This document shows, one piece after another, positions 10,101 through 17,329 of a DNA stretch of 64,000 bases (position 1 is its first letter; each line of letters begins with the position of its first letter). Source of the stretch: Olsenella timonensis (lineage in GTDB: Bacteria; Actinomycetota; Coriobacteriia; Coriobacteriales; Atopobiaceae); NCBI RefSeq assembly GCF_900119915.1, contig NZ_LT635455.1, positions 682,001 through 746,000 of the forward strand, written 5' to 3'. A program made the position numbers and the translations under genes. Below the pieces are notes generated by a model, which saw nothing but the letters and a program-made list of their open reading frames with translations, was not told the DNA's origin and made no database searches.

Positions 10101-10706
10101 TACTCGAGCGTGCACGCCCTCCTCGCGACGGCCCCCTCGTCCACGCGCCGGCAGCGGGCGGCGGAGGACGCCGGCGAGGCATGTGCCGAGGATGCCGACC
10201 GCGCCACGAACCTCGGGTCTGCCTTCCACGAGCTCGCCCAGGCGATGGTGGAGTCCGGGCGGCCCGCCGACGGGGCCCGAGTGGCGGCGCAGGTGCGTCG
10301 CTGGCACCTGTCCGACCGCGCGGCGGGGCGCCTGCGCGAGGCGCTCGGGCGCTGGGAGCGCTCCGCTCTGCGCGCGGAGGCGCTCTCGTGGCCGCTCGTG
10401 CGTGCCGAGGTGCCGTTCTTCCAGCCGCGGCCGGACTCCCCGCACGGAGACTACCTCGAGGGGGCGATGGACCTGCTCTGCACGGACGCCTCCGGGAGGC
10501 GGGCCCTCGTGGTGGACTACAAGACGGGCGACAGGGGCCTCGAGCCCGCGGAGGTTCGCGAGCGCCACGCGATGCAGGCGGAGTTCTACGCGGGCGTCCT
10601 TCTCGCCGAGGGCTATGACCACGTGGAGTGCGCCTTCGTGTGCGTGGAGCGCGACGACCCCGACGACCCCGGCGAGCCCCTCGTCGCCCGCTACGCCTTC
10701 GGGTAG
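7194..10706 (+). CDS. addA: AddA-like UvrD-family helicase-nuclease
   Basis: A GTG at 7194 overlaps the addB stop (GTGA) and has GGAGG ten bases upstream, giving 1170 residues. UvrD/SF1 motifs appear in order: Walker A AGAGSGKTFTLTQRI near residue 22, VDEFQDTDETQ (Walker B), GDAQQSIYRFRGAD, NYRSH, MTIHASKGLEFG and YVAMTRARGALVLG. The C-terminal RecB-type nuclease has ALVVDYKTGD. AddA supplies the motor and one nuclease, cutting the strand opposite to that cut by AddB. The protein is rich in Ala and Arg, as expected for this base composition. Nothing is missing. Confidence 0.93.
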   Translation: MSGALDLSGLNDRQRAIATTLDAPLFVEAGAGSGKTFTLTQRIAWALSPGSGADGAPFLGGLDEVLVITFTEAAAREIKERTRRTLRSAGLADQALAVDDAWISTIHGMCSRILHRHALDLGLDPSFAVVADSERAALFDRAMDETMRAARSDDAFAPLLAAYGLGTRARGDYTGVMGLVETLVGAGSSCAGGVDSLSPEAVSPDSLDEALGALAMRVEELGACRLTPAARSRVEPALEALRGLLRRPRRERTPEAVCATVGGLSLPAASGAVKDAVRAAKAARALALAEARFCAAAPHAGALLELARRVERRYREVKDESRCLDNDDLVREALLAVRDNAEVRRDYAGRFRLVMVDEFQDTDETQLELIGLLAGEDGAHLCTVGDAQQSIYRFRGADVGVFRSHGERLAEAGSVRLDTNYRSHADVLACVERACGGGPAAPGVLEGFMHLDACPTRDDKYRARDLPRIDIEVCLGRGVAGRPSKHQVATMAAQVADALARYRSHGERAGDMALLLGVTTNADLYIDAIRARGMECVVTGGSTFTATDEVKVMCALLHTLANPADTQSGLFPLLASEMFGLDANDFCELGSRAQDKLDAPTKRGIDRGLSTMEFYGGHEPSMRLSRAHEVLSRALEQVRWRGVADVCADAVRDSGWLARLEAGGAAGRARAANVLAAVRYVRDLTEGLGLGAARAATEFDAWLRVAKVPPASLAGGDGSAGDGTVRVMTIHASKGLEFGVCAVAECWSRPQSEAAVALGPLRGGARSFVLRPRDDDRKLAGLLGEIEGEELEPGAGGWGRMPLAARYAALRADDEAADAQERARLLYVAMTRARGALVLGVSAASGKEGTPSSALAAGALAALLGDAGAVAAGETSPDYGGGEPARLRCGEVSAEGRGAGRTGEATSGGTLEGFDGPLPERAADVVRLGALPAGAPESVAAPEPFALYEMFAPAEPPEGSWRAREGVFSYSSVHALLATAPSSTRRQRAAEDAGEACAEDADRATNLGSAFHELAQAMVESGRPADGARVAAQVRRWHLSDRAAGRLREALGRWERSALRAEALSWPLVRAEVPFFQPRPDSPHGDYLEGAMDLLCTDASGRRALVVDYKTGDRGLEPAEVRERHAMQAEFYAGVLLAEGYDHVECAFVCVERDDPDDPGEPLVARYAFG

Positions 10707-10755
10707 CCCCCCGTACGCCGAGGCGACCCGACCGTCGGCCCCCCACTTGCATATA

Positions 10756-10786
10756 ACTTGTACATGGTCTGCCCAGTTGGTGTATC
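10756..10786 (+). promoter_or_regulatory. Promoter and operator of the GntR regulator gene
   Basis: TTGTAC (10758-10763) is a -35 candidate, 17 bases before TGTATC (10781-10786). The -35 lies inside ACTTGTACATGG, a half-conserved copy of the palindrome found before the PTS operon at 11718. This suggests autoregulation by the GntR protein. The -10 is a weak match. Confidence 0.45.
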
Positions 10787-10822
10787 GTCTCCCCGGAGGG
10801 AAGCTTTTGGGAGGGGTGCACC

Positions 10823-11593
10823 GTGGTAGGGAGCTCGCTCGGGGAGACACGGCTCGCGAAGGGGCCCGCGGGGTCCTCGCGCGCCACCCTCTACAACCAG
10901 CTCGCCGACATCCTGCGGGAGAAGATCTACGCGCGCGAGTGGGGGGTTCGCAGCAAGATCCCCTCCGAGCACGAGCTCATGGAGCTCTTTGGCGTCGCGC
11001 GCGGCACCGTGCGCCGCGCCCTCAAGACGCTCGTCGACGAGGGCCTGCTCGTGCAGCAGCACGGGCGCGGCACCTTCGTCGCGGAGCCCGGGCTCTCGCA
11101 TCCCGGCGGCACGCGCCCGTTCTCGTTCGCCGCGTCGCTTGCCGAGCGCGGCAGGGCCTTCGTCACGCGCGTCGTGGACAAGGTCCTCGTGGACGCCCCG
11201 GCGAGCGTCGCCTACGAGCTCGAGATAGACCCCGGCACCACGGTCATGTACCTGCGACGCGTCCGCAGCGTCGACGGCGTTCCGGTCGTGTGCCAGGAGA
11301 GCTGGTCGCCCGTCTCGGAGTGCCCCGGCCTCTTCGACGCCGACTTCGCCACGGAGTCGATGTTCGACGCCGTTCAGCGCTGCTCGGGCAGGCGGATCAA
11401 GTACGCGCACGTGCGCTACTCCGCCCGGGTCGCGGGAAACGAGCACTCCGAGCTGCTGGCCTGCGACGAGCAGACCCCGCTGCTGGTCCTCGAGCAGGTC
11501 ATCCGCCTGGATGACGGCACGCCCATCGAGTGGAGCAGCACCTGGCTCGGCCTCGGGCAGTCGGTCGAGGGGGACGCCGTCCAGCCCGACTAG
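10823..11593 (+). CDS. GntR/HutC family transcriptional regulator
   Basis: This 256-residue protein starts at GTG with GGGAGGGG upstream. Residues about 24-90 form the winged helix: LYNQLADILREKIY, then IPSEHELMELFGVARGTVRRAL and GLLVQQHGRGTFVAEPG. The C-terminal two thirds form a UTRA ligand domain (PFSFAASLAERG ... VMYLRRVRSVDGVPV ... EWSSTWL), which in this family binds a phosphorylated sugar or related effector. It stands 203 bases before a galactitol-type PTS operon and shares an ACTTGTACA motif with that promoter, so it is inferred to be the local repressor, with the imported sugar phosphate as inducer. Confidence 0.9.
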   Translation: MVGSSLGETRLAKGPAGSSRATLYNQLADILREKIYAREWGVRSKIPSEHELMELFGVARGTVRRALKTLVDEGLLVQQHGRGTFVAEPGLSHPGGTRPFSFAASLAERGRAFVTRVVDKVLVDAPASVAYELEIDPGTTVMYLRRVRSVDGVPVVCQESWSPVSECPGLFDADFATESMFDAVQRCSGRRIKYAHVRYSARVAGNEHSELLACDEQTPLLVLEQVIRLDDGTPIEWSSTWLGLGQSVEGDAVQPD

Positions 11594-11691
11594 CGCTCGT
11601 CTCGCCCTCGGACAACCAATCCGCTCACCTAGAATCCGTGCCCGTCCACGGACCTCACGCTTTCTACACATTTACTAGAGGTATCGGAAAC

Positions 11692-11747
11692 GGTATACCA
11701 ATACTTGTCCATAGACGCTTGTACAAGTGTCACAGGAACATCATAAT
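11692..11747 (+). promoter_or_regulatory. Promoter and GntR operator of the galactitol-type PTS operon
   Basis: The palindrome CTTGTACAAG (11718-11727) covers a -35 box, TTGTAC (11719-11724), followed after exactly 17 bases by CATAAT (11742-11747). A half site, ACTTGTCC, lies at 11703-11710, and a second palindrome, GGTATACC, at 11692-11699. The arrangement fits repression by blocking the -35. The rest of the 203-base gap shows no gene. Confidence 0.6.
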
Positions 11748-11796
11748 ACGTGACGTTCGCGCACCGGAGCGCCCGTTGGAACCCTAGGGAGGAAGC

Positions 11797-12501
11797 ATGG
11801 AAAAAGTCCAGCTCAGAACACCGTTCTTTGTGGTCAACCCCAAGTCCTACCTCTATGGCGAGGAGATTCTCAAGCTCGCCAAGTACACCGACCAGCTCGC
11901 CGAGAAGTACGACTTTGACGTCCTGTTCACGGCGCAGCTGATCGACCTCCCGCGCATCATCGACGAGTGCCCGCACCTCATCCCGTGCGCGCAGAACATG
12001 GAGAGCCTCAAGCCCGGTCGCGGCATGGGCCACGTCCTCCCGGAGGCGCTCGCCGCCGCCGGCGTGAAGGCGACGTTCCTCAACCACGCCGAGAACCCCG
12101 CCACGGCCCACGAGCTCGCCGCCACCATCGCGCGCGCCAACGAGCTGGGCATCCTGACCGTCGTCTGCGCCGACTCCGTGGAGGAGGGCGAGTGGATCGC
12201 CGGCCTCGAGCCCGACGTGATGGTCTGCGAGCTCACGAGCCTCATCGGTACCGGCCAGGTCGCCGGCGAGGACTACATGCGCGGCTCCACCGAGGCGGTC
12301 AAGCGCGTGTCCCCGTCCACGAAGGTCCTCCAGGCCGCCGGCATCTCCAGCGGCCAGAACGTCTATGACGCCATCAGGTACGGAGCGGACGGCACGGGCG
12401 GAACGTCCGGCATCGTCGCCGCCGCCGACCCGTTCGCGACCCTCGACGAGATGTTCGAGGCGCTCGACCGTGCCCGCACCGACTTCTGCAAGGAGGCGTA
12501 G
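11797..12501 (+). CDS. Triosephosphate isomerase-like TIM-barrel protein
   Basis: This 234-residue protein is related to triosephosphate isomerase. Aligning by eye, the catalytic lysine motif is NPKS (near residue 14), the histidine motif is FLNHAEN (near 94) instead of GHSERR, and the glutamate motif is CELTSLIGTG (near 146) instead of YEPVWAIGTG. The catalytic set K/H/E is therefore kept while the surroundings differ from housekeeping TpiA. In a PTS operon it probably isomerises the phosphorylated sugar or a C3/C4 product before or after aldol cleavage. First gene of the operon; GGAGG upstream of ATG; four bases before yjbQ. Confidence 0.75.
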   Translation: MEKVQLRTPFFVVNPKSYLYGEEILKLAKYTDQLAEKYDFDVLFTAQLIDLPRIIDECPHLIPCAQNMESLKPGRGMGHVLPEALAAAGVKATFLNHAENPATAHELAATIARANELGILTVVCADSVEEGEWIAGLEPDVMVCELTSLIGTGQVAGEDYMRGSTEAVKRVSPSTKVLQAAGISSGQNVYDAIRYGADGTGGTSGIVAAADPFATLDEMFEALDRARTDFCKEA

Positions 12502-12504
12502 GAG

Positions 12505-13026
12505 ATGGCAGTCTACAAGGAGAAGCTCGAGATGCAGACGCTCGCCGGCAAGCCCACGTACGTGGACATCACGGAGGGCGTGCGCGGCGCCGTCGAGGCG
12601 TCCGGCATCAAGGAGGGCATTGCCGTCGTGATCTCGTGCCACACGACCTGCGCGGTGTTCTCGGAGGAGTACGACCACGACCACACCCCTGCCGGCGACA
12701 CGTTCCTCCAGGCCGACCTCTCGGACGGCCTCGAGAGGATCTTCCCCGAGCAGCACGACTGGAGCACGTACCGCTATCCCGGCATCCAGCACTTCGAGGA
12801 GGTCGAGACCTGGCCCAACCTCGACTCGTGGCTGCCCGGCGGCGACCGCACGATGCTCTGGAACGGCGACGCCCACCTGCGCTCGACGCTCATCGGCAGC
12901 AACCAGACCTTCGAGGTCGAGGACGGCAAGCTGCAGATGAACGGTCTCGCGAGCATCTACTTCGTCGACTTCGACCGCACCCGCGAGCGCACGCGCAAGG
13001 CAAAGGTCATCGTCATCGGCGAGTAG
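12505..13026 (+). CDS. YjbQ-family protein (UPF0047)
   Basis: This 173-residue protein belongs to the YjbQ/UPF0047 family. GVRGAVEASGIKEGIAVVISCHTTCAVFSEEY corresponds to the usual V..SGI..G....FxxHTTA block, cited here by its first half only; further on HLRSTLIGSNQTF matches the usual H..A.L.G.S. region. E. coli YjbQ has weak thiamine-phosphate synthase activity, but the true function is unresolved. Its place between a TIM homologue and PTS components is unusual and suggests a role on a phosphorylated carbohydrate. ATG is preceded by GGAGGCGTAGGAG; 85 bases separate it from the EIIB gene. Confidence 0.8.
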   Translation: MAVYKEKLEMQTLAGKPTYVDITEGVRGAVEASGIKEGIAVVISCHTTCAVFSEEYDHDHTPAGDTFLQADLSDGLERIFPEQHDWSTYRYPGIQHFEEVETWPNLDSWLPGGDRTMLWNGDAHLRSTLIGSNQTFEVEDGKLQMNGLASIYFVDFDRTRERTRKAKVIVIGE

Positions 13027-13111
13027 CCCCCCGGACCTTCGGCGCGCCGCGCCTCGCGGGCGCCTAGAATTGGTTGCGTCGTTCGACCGTCGCTCGTGAA
13101 AGGAGCACCCC

Positions 13112-13396
13112 ATGAAGAAGATCGTCCTCGCATGCGGTTCCGGCATCGCCACCTCCACCGCCGTCGCCAACAAGGTCTCCACCTTCCTTGACGAGAACGG
13201 CATGGCCGGCACCTACAACATCGTCCAGTGCGCCATCGCCGAGGCCCCCAGCCAGTGCGCCGACGCAGCCCTGCTGATCTCCACCACCGTGGCCCCGGCG
13301 GGCATCACCTGCCCGTACGTGAGCGGCATCCCGTTCCTCACGGGCATGGGCGCCGCCCAGGCCCAGCAGCAGATCCTGGACATCCTGAGCAAGTAG
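13112..13396 (+). CDS. PTS galactitol-type EIIB
   Basis: A 94-residue cytoplasmic phosphocarrier. The phosphorylated cysteine is Cys9 in VLACGSGIATST, which matches the GatB loop. It accepts phosphate from the EIIA encoded at 16617 and passes it to sugar held by the EIIC. GAAAGGAG precedes the ATG. A TAGAAT hexamer at about 13063 in the 85-base gap could be an internal promoter, but no convincing -35 is seen. Confidence 0.9.
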   Translation: MKKIVLACGSGIATSTAVANKVSTFLDENGMAGTYNIVQCAIAEAPSQCADAALLISTTVAPAGITCPYVSGIPFLTGMGAAQAQQQILDILSK

Positions 13397-13479
13397 TCGT
13401 GCAGGAGGTGCGCGCCGCTTCCCGATCGAGTGGCGCGCGCCTTGGCGGATAGCATCGTAAGTAGGAGAGAGAGGGAGAG

Positions 13480-14886
13480 ATGGACGCAATTCTTGCATTC
13501 TTCACCTTCATCCAGGGACTCGGCGTCAGCGTCATGATGCCGATCCTGCTTACCATCTTCGGCACCGTCCTGGGCGCCGGCTTTGGTAAGAGCCTCAAGG
13601 CCGGCCTCACCGTCGGCGTCGGCTTCATCGGCCTGAACCTGGTCATCAACAACGTCCTCGGCACGAGCCTCGCGCCCGCCGTCGAGGCCATGACCGAGCG
13701 CTTCGGCCTCGCGCTGAGCATCATCGACGTGGGCTGGCCCGCCTCCTCGGCCATCGCCATGGGCTCCACCGTCGGCCTGTTCATCATCCCGCTGGGCCTC
13801 GTGGTGAACATCCTCATGCTCGTCACCAACACCACCCAGACGATCGACGTCGACATCTGGAACTACTGGCACTTCGCCTTCACCGGCTCCATCGTCGCCA
13901 TCATCACCGGCGACATCATGCTCGGCTTTGCCGCGGCCGTCATCAACATGGTCGTGGTCCTGATCCTCGGCGACATCACCGCGCCCCAGGTCGAGAAGTC
14001 CCTCGGCATGCCCGGCGTCTCGCTGCCCCACGGCTTCACCGCCGCGTTCGCCCCGATCGCCATGCTCGTCAACTGGGTCATCGACAAGATCCCCGGCGTC
14101 CGTGACATCAACCTCGACGTCGAGTCCATGCAGAAGAAGTTCGGCGTCTTCGGCGAGCCCCTCATGGTCGGCACCGTGATCGGCCTCATCATCGGCTGCG
14201 TCGCCTACTTCGACCCGGCTGACGTCGCCGCCTCCGTGACCACGATCCTCACCCTGGGCGTGTCCCTCGGCGCCGTGCTCGTGCTCATCCCGCGTATGGC
14301 CGCCCTGCTGATGGAGGGCCTGCTCCCCATCTCCGACGCCGCCTCCGCGTTCATGCAGAAGCACTTCGCCACCCGCGGCAAGATCTACATCGGCCTCGAC
14401 TCCGCCGTCGGCGTCGGCCACCCCGTGACCCTGTCGCTCGCCCTGATCCTGATCCCGGTCATGCTGCTGCTCGCCGTCATCCTGCAGCCGCTCGGCAACC
14501 AGGTCATCCCGTTCGGCGACCTCTCCACCGCGACCTACATGCTCGTTCTCATCACCCCGATCGTGAACCAGAACGGCTTCCGCGGCCTGATCGTCGGCAT
14601 CATCGTCCTGTCCGTCGGCCTGCTCATCTCCACCTACATGGCCCCGTTCCAGACCGCCGCTGCGCTGCAGTCCGGCTTTGACGTCGCCTCCTATGCGGGC
14701 AGCTCCGACGCCCTCATCTCCTCGCTGTGCGACGGCGCCAACCCGCTGACGTTCATCTTCGTCTTCCTGGCCAACATCAACGGCTGGGTGTGCGTCGGCG
14801 TCACCGGCGTCCTGGCCGTCGTCTTCGCCATCTGGAACCGCATGCGCATCCTCAAGGAGGCCAAGGAGCTCCACGAGGAGGCGTAA
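13480..14886 (+). CDS. PTS galactitol-type EIIC permease
   Basis: A 468-residue membrane protein with about eleven or twelve hydrophobic segments, matching GatC. Recognisable are the start (FFTFIQGLGVSVMMPILLT), VGWPASSAIAMGSTVG, and the conserved loop RGKIYIGLDSAVGVGHP near residue 305. Substrate specificity of this family covers galactitol and several pentitols or hexoses and cannot be fixed from sequence. It lies 83 bases after EIIB, with GAGAGGGAGAG before the ATG. Confidence 0.92.
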   Translation: MDAILAFFTFIQGLGVSVMMPILLTIFGTVLGAGFGKSLKAGLTVGVGFIGLNLVINNVLGTSLAPAVEAMTERFGLALSIIDVGWPASSAIAMGSTVGLFIIPLGLVVNILMLVTNTTQTIDVDIWNYWHFAFTGSIVAIITGDIMLGFAAAVINMVVVLILGDITAPQVEKSLGMPGVSLPHGFTAAFAPIAMLVNWVIDKIPGVRDINLDVESMQKKFGVFGEPLMVGTVIGLIIGCVAYFDPADVAASVTTILTLGVSLGAVLVLIPRMAALLMEGLLPISDAASAFMQKHFATRGKIYIGLDSAVGVGHPVTLSLALILIPVMLLLAVILQPLGNQVIPFGDLSTATYMLVLITPIVNQNGFRGLIVGIIVLSVGLLISTYMAPFQTAAALQSGFDVASYAGSSDALISSLCDGANPLTFIFVFLANINGWVCVGVTGVLAVVFAIWNRMRILKEAKELHEEA

Positions 14887-14951
14887 GCACCCCTTGACAG
14901 TCACGCTCGGCCGGGGCTCCTGCACCCCCGGCGCCTGAGAGAGAACTGCCC

Positions 14952-14997
14952 GGAGGCCCGCGATCGCACGTCGTTTAGGCTGCGGTGGCGGGCCTCC
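14952..14997. repeat. 10-bp inverted repeat between EIIC and the next gene
   Basis: GGAGGCCCGC (14952-14961) and GCGGGCCTCC (14988-14997) could form a stem with a 26-base loop, 36 bases before the next start codon. It may reduce read-through or protect the EIIB-EIIC message. No T-run follows. A TTGACA hexamer at 14894-14899 lacks a matching -10. Confidence 0.5.
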
Positions 14998-15032
14998 CAC
15001 CAACCATGACGGTACGGACGACAAGGAGGACC

Positions 15033-15644
15033 GTGAGCGAGAGCACCCAGACCGAGGCGGCGAGCGCCCCGGGAGACGAGCTCGCCCGAGCCGAGCGCAC
15101 CTACACCTACGACGACCACCGCTATCTCTTCGACGTCCAGATAACGGGCGTCGTCGGGGCCGTGGCCGCCGTCGCCGGCGTCGTCATGATCGCCCTGAAC
15201 TTCCTCGCGCTCATCGGTGCCGTGGCGGTTGTCGTCGGCCTCTACACGGCGTTCAACACCTACGTCGCGCACTGCTACCCCCGGACGGTCACGCTGGGCG
15301 AGCAGGACCTCGAGCTCGAGTCGTTCGGTCGTCGCGACGTCTTCCCCATCGCCGACATCACGCGCCTCCAGGTTCGGGAGAACACCCGCGTCCTGGCGGT
15401 CTACGTGCGCATCAACGGCGGTGGCCTCCTGCGCGGCCGCTACTTCGTGGGGTGCGGCGACATGACAGACGAGCGCGGCGAGAAGGCACGCGAGCTCTTC
15501 GACTTCTTCCTCGACACGGAGGCGCGGCTCGACCCCGACAGCCTCCGCGTGCGCGCCCGGCGCCAGTCGCCCTCCTCCGACGCCGCGGCGACGTCCCCCA
15601 AGGGCGCGTCCCGCAAGAAGGGGCGCGGCAGACGCCGCCGCTGA
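15033..15644 (+). CDS. Two-helix membrane protein with PH-like domain, unknown function
   Basis: The GTG at 15033 is chosen because AAGGAGGA precedes it; the frame is open upstream. The 203-residue product has a charged N-terminus, two hydrophobic segments (about residues 38-80), then a beta-rich domain (VTLGEQDLELESFGRRDVF, with DITRLQVRENTR) reminiscent of bacterial PH-like/YcxB domains. The tail is very basic (KKGRGRRRR), probably binding membrane phospholipid or nucleic acid. No defined family recognised. It sits inside the PTS operon. A second small protein with the same layout is encoded at 28123-28686 beside another carbohydrate cluster. Confidence 0.6.
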   Translation: MSESTQTEAASAPGDELARAERTYTYDDHRYLFDVQITGVVGAVAAVAGVVMIALNFLALIGAVAVVVGLYTAFNTYVAHCYPRTVTLGEQDLELESFGRRDVFPIADITRLQVRENTRVLAVYVRINGGGLLRGRYFVGCGDMTDERGEKARELFDFFLDTEARLDPDSLRVRARRQSPSSDAAATSPKGASRKKGRGRRRR

Positions 15645-15701
15645 ACCGATTCACACAGACAGGCGCCCGCCTGCGGGCGGGCAGACGAAAGGAGTGCCAG
15701 C

Positions 15702-16589
15702 ATGCTCGTCAACCTTCGCGACATCTGCGCCATCGCCGAGCAGAACAACATGGCGATCGCGTCGTTCAACGCCCCGAGCTTCGAGGCGTGCCGCGCCACC
15801 ATCGACGCGGCCGAGGCAACGGGCTACCCCGTGATCCTCTCGCACGCCGAGGCGCACGAGTCCATCATGCCGCTCGACGCCATGGGCCCGGCCATGGTCG
15901 CGCTCGCGGAGCGCTCGAGCGCCCTTGTCTGCGTCCACCTCGACCACTGCGAGCACCTCTCCTACATGCGCCGCGCCCTCGAGATGGGCTTCACCGGCGC
16001 CATGTACGACGGCTCCATGGAGCCCTACGAGGTCAACGTCGAGAACTCCGCCCGCGCCGCGGCCATGTGCCACGACTACGACTGCGGCCTGGAGTGCGAG
16101 CTCGGCTCGATGGGCTCGCGCGAGGGCGGCGCGTCGGCCGAGGGCGGCACCGCCGAGGAGGCCGGGGCCGTCTACACCGACCCCGACCAGGCCCGCGAGT
16201 TCATCGAGGCCACCGCGCTCGACATCCTCGCCTGCTCGTTCGGCACGGTGCACGGCCTCTACAAGGGCGAGCCGCACCTGAGCTTCGACGTGCTCGGCGC
16301 CATCCGCGACCGCATCAAGGTGCCCCTGGTCATGCACGGCGGGTCGGGCGTCTCCGACGAGGACTACGTCAAGGCCATCAACGCCGGCATCCGCAAGGTC
16401 AACTACTACACCTACGGTGCCAAGTTCGCCGGCGAGGCCGCCGCGGAGACGGTCGAGCGCATCCGCACCTCCGGCTCCGGCCAGCCCGTCTACTGGCACG
16501 ACCTGACCTGCGCCGCCTACGACCGCCTGGTCGAGGACTTCACCTCGGTCATCAAGGTCTTCGCCAACGGCGCCGAGCCGCTCGCCTAG
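15702..16589 (+). CDS. Class II (ketose-bisphosphate) aldolase, GatY-like
   Basis: The 295-residue zinc aldolase has the metal histidines in CVHLDHCEH and VMHGGSGVS and a GTVHGLYKG segment that binds substrate phosphate. This matches tagatose/fructose-bisphosphate aldolases of the GatY/KbaY/FbaA class. In this operon it should split the imported sugar phosphate or bisphosphate into triose products. No sugar-alcohol dehydrogenase (GatD) or dedicated kinase is encoded in the operon. AAAGGAG precedes the ATG; EIIA follows after 27 bases. Confidence 0.88.
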   Translation: MLVNLRDICAIAEQNNMAIASFNAPSFEACRATIDAAEATGYPVILSHAEAHESIMPLDAMGPAMVALAERSSALVCVHLDHCEHLSYMRRALEMGFTGAMYDGSMEPYEVNVENSARAAAMCHDYDCGLECELGSMGSREGGASAEGGTAEEAGAVYTDPDQAREFIEATALDILACSFGTVHGLYKGEPHLSFDVLGAIRDRIKVPLVMHGGSGVSDEDYVKAINAGIRKVNYYTYGAKFAGEAAAETVERIRTSGSGQPVYWHDLTCAAYDRLVEDFTSVIKVFANGAEPLA

Positions 16590-16616
16590 CAACCCGAGAA
16601 AGGGAGGATCCCCAGC

Positions 16617-17099
16617 ATGTCTGCAGTCGACACCAGCCTGTTCACCCCCGAGCTCGTCTTCTTCGACTTCGAGGCCGCCGACCGCGAGGAGTTCTTCGCC
16701 AAGCTCGGCGATGAGCTCAAGAGCCGCGGCTACGTCAAGGACACGTGGTACGAGGCCATCACCACGCGCGAGAAGAACTACCCGACGGGCCTTGCCTGCG
16801 AGGCGGTCCAGGTGGCCATCCCGCACACCGACCCCGAGCACCTCGAGAAGCCCTACATCGCCGTGATCCGCCCGAAGAGCCCCGTCGACTTCGAGCCGAT
16901 GGGCGGCATCGGCGACACGGTCCACGCCGAGCTCATCATCAACCTCGGTCTTCTCGCCCACGCCAACGACCAGGTGGCCGTCCTGCAGGCCCTCATGATG
17001 GTCTTCATGGACGACGCCGCGGTGGCCGACGTCCTGGCGCAGACCACGCCCGAGGGCATGGTCGAGACCATGGTCAAGTACTGCGGTCGCGAGCAGTAG
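16617..17099 (+). CDS. PTS EIIA, fructose/galactitol type
   Basis: A 160-residue cytoplasmic phosphocarrier. The active-site histidine is in AVQVAIPHTDPEHLE, the EIIA-Fru/GatA signature. It takes phosphate from HPr and gives it to the EIIB encoded at 13112. GAAAGGGAGG precedes the ATG. It is the last gene of the operon; a strong hairpin follows at 17121. Confidence 0.9.
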   Translation: MSAVDTSLFTPELVFFDFEAADREEFFAKLGDELKSRGYVKDTWYEAITTREKNYPTGLACEAVQVAIPHTDPEHLEKPYIAVIRPKSPVDFEPMGGIGDTVHAELIINLGLLAHANDQVAVLQALMMVFMDDAAVADVLAQTTPEGMVETMVKYCGREQ

Positions 17100-17120
17100 G
17101 GCGCGGTCGCGCCCCGTCCC

Positions 17121-17154
17121 GGCACCCCCGCGGCCCCGTTGCCGCGGGGGTGCC
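17121..17154 (+). terminator. Hairpin terminator after the galactitol-type PTS operon
   Basis: GGCACCCCCGCGG (17121-17133) pairs perfectly with CCGCGGGGGTGCC (17142-17154) across an 8-base loop. The following bases are C-rich and end in GTCT, so it is not a classic T-run terminator, but its place and strength fit one in a GC-rich genome. Confidence 0.7.
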
Positions 17155-17329
17155 CCCGTCTGACGCACATGTGTTCCGACTGAGGATTTTTCGGGCGGTC
17201 TAGCTGCGGTGACACACTGCGCCGCAGATGGGGGCGGTGTCGCGCCGCAGCGCCGGGGCAGCGCCTTCGGCTATCCTAGGTGACAGCAATCCGACGCGGA
17301 CCCTCATCAAGCTGACGGGAGCTTGCCCC

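Noticed and set aside
14894-14899. TTGACA as a promoter for the small membrane protein gene
   Set aside because: No -10-like hexamer lies 16-18 bases downstream in the GC-rich sequence that follows.
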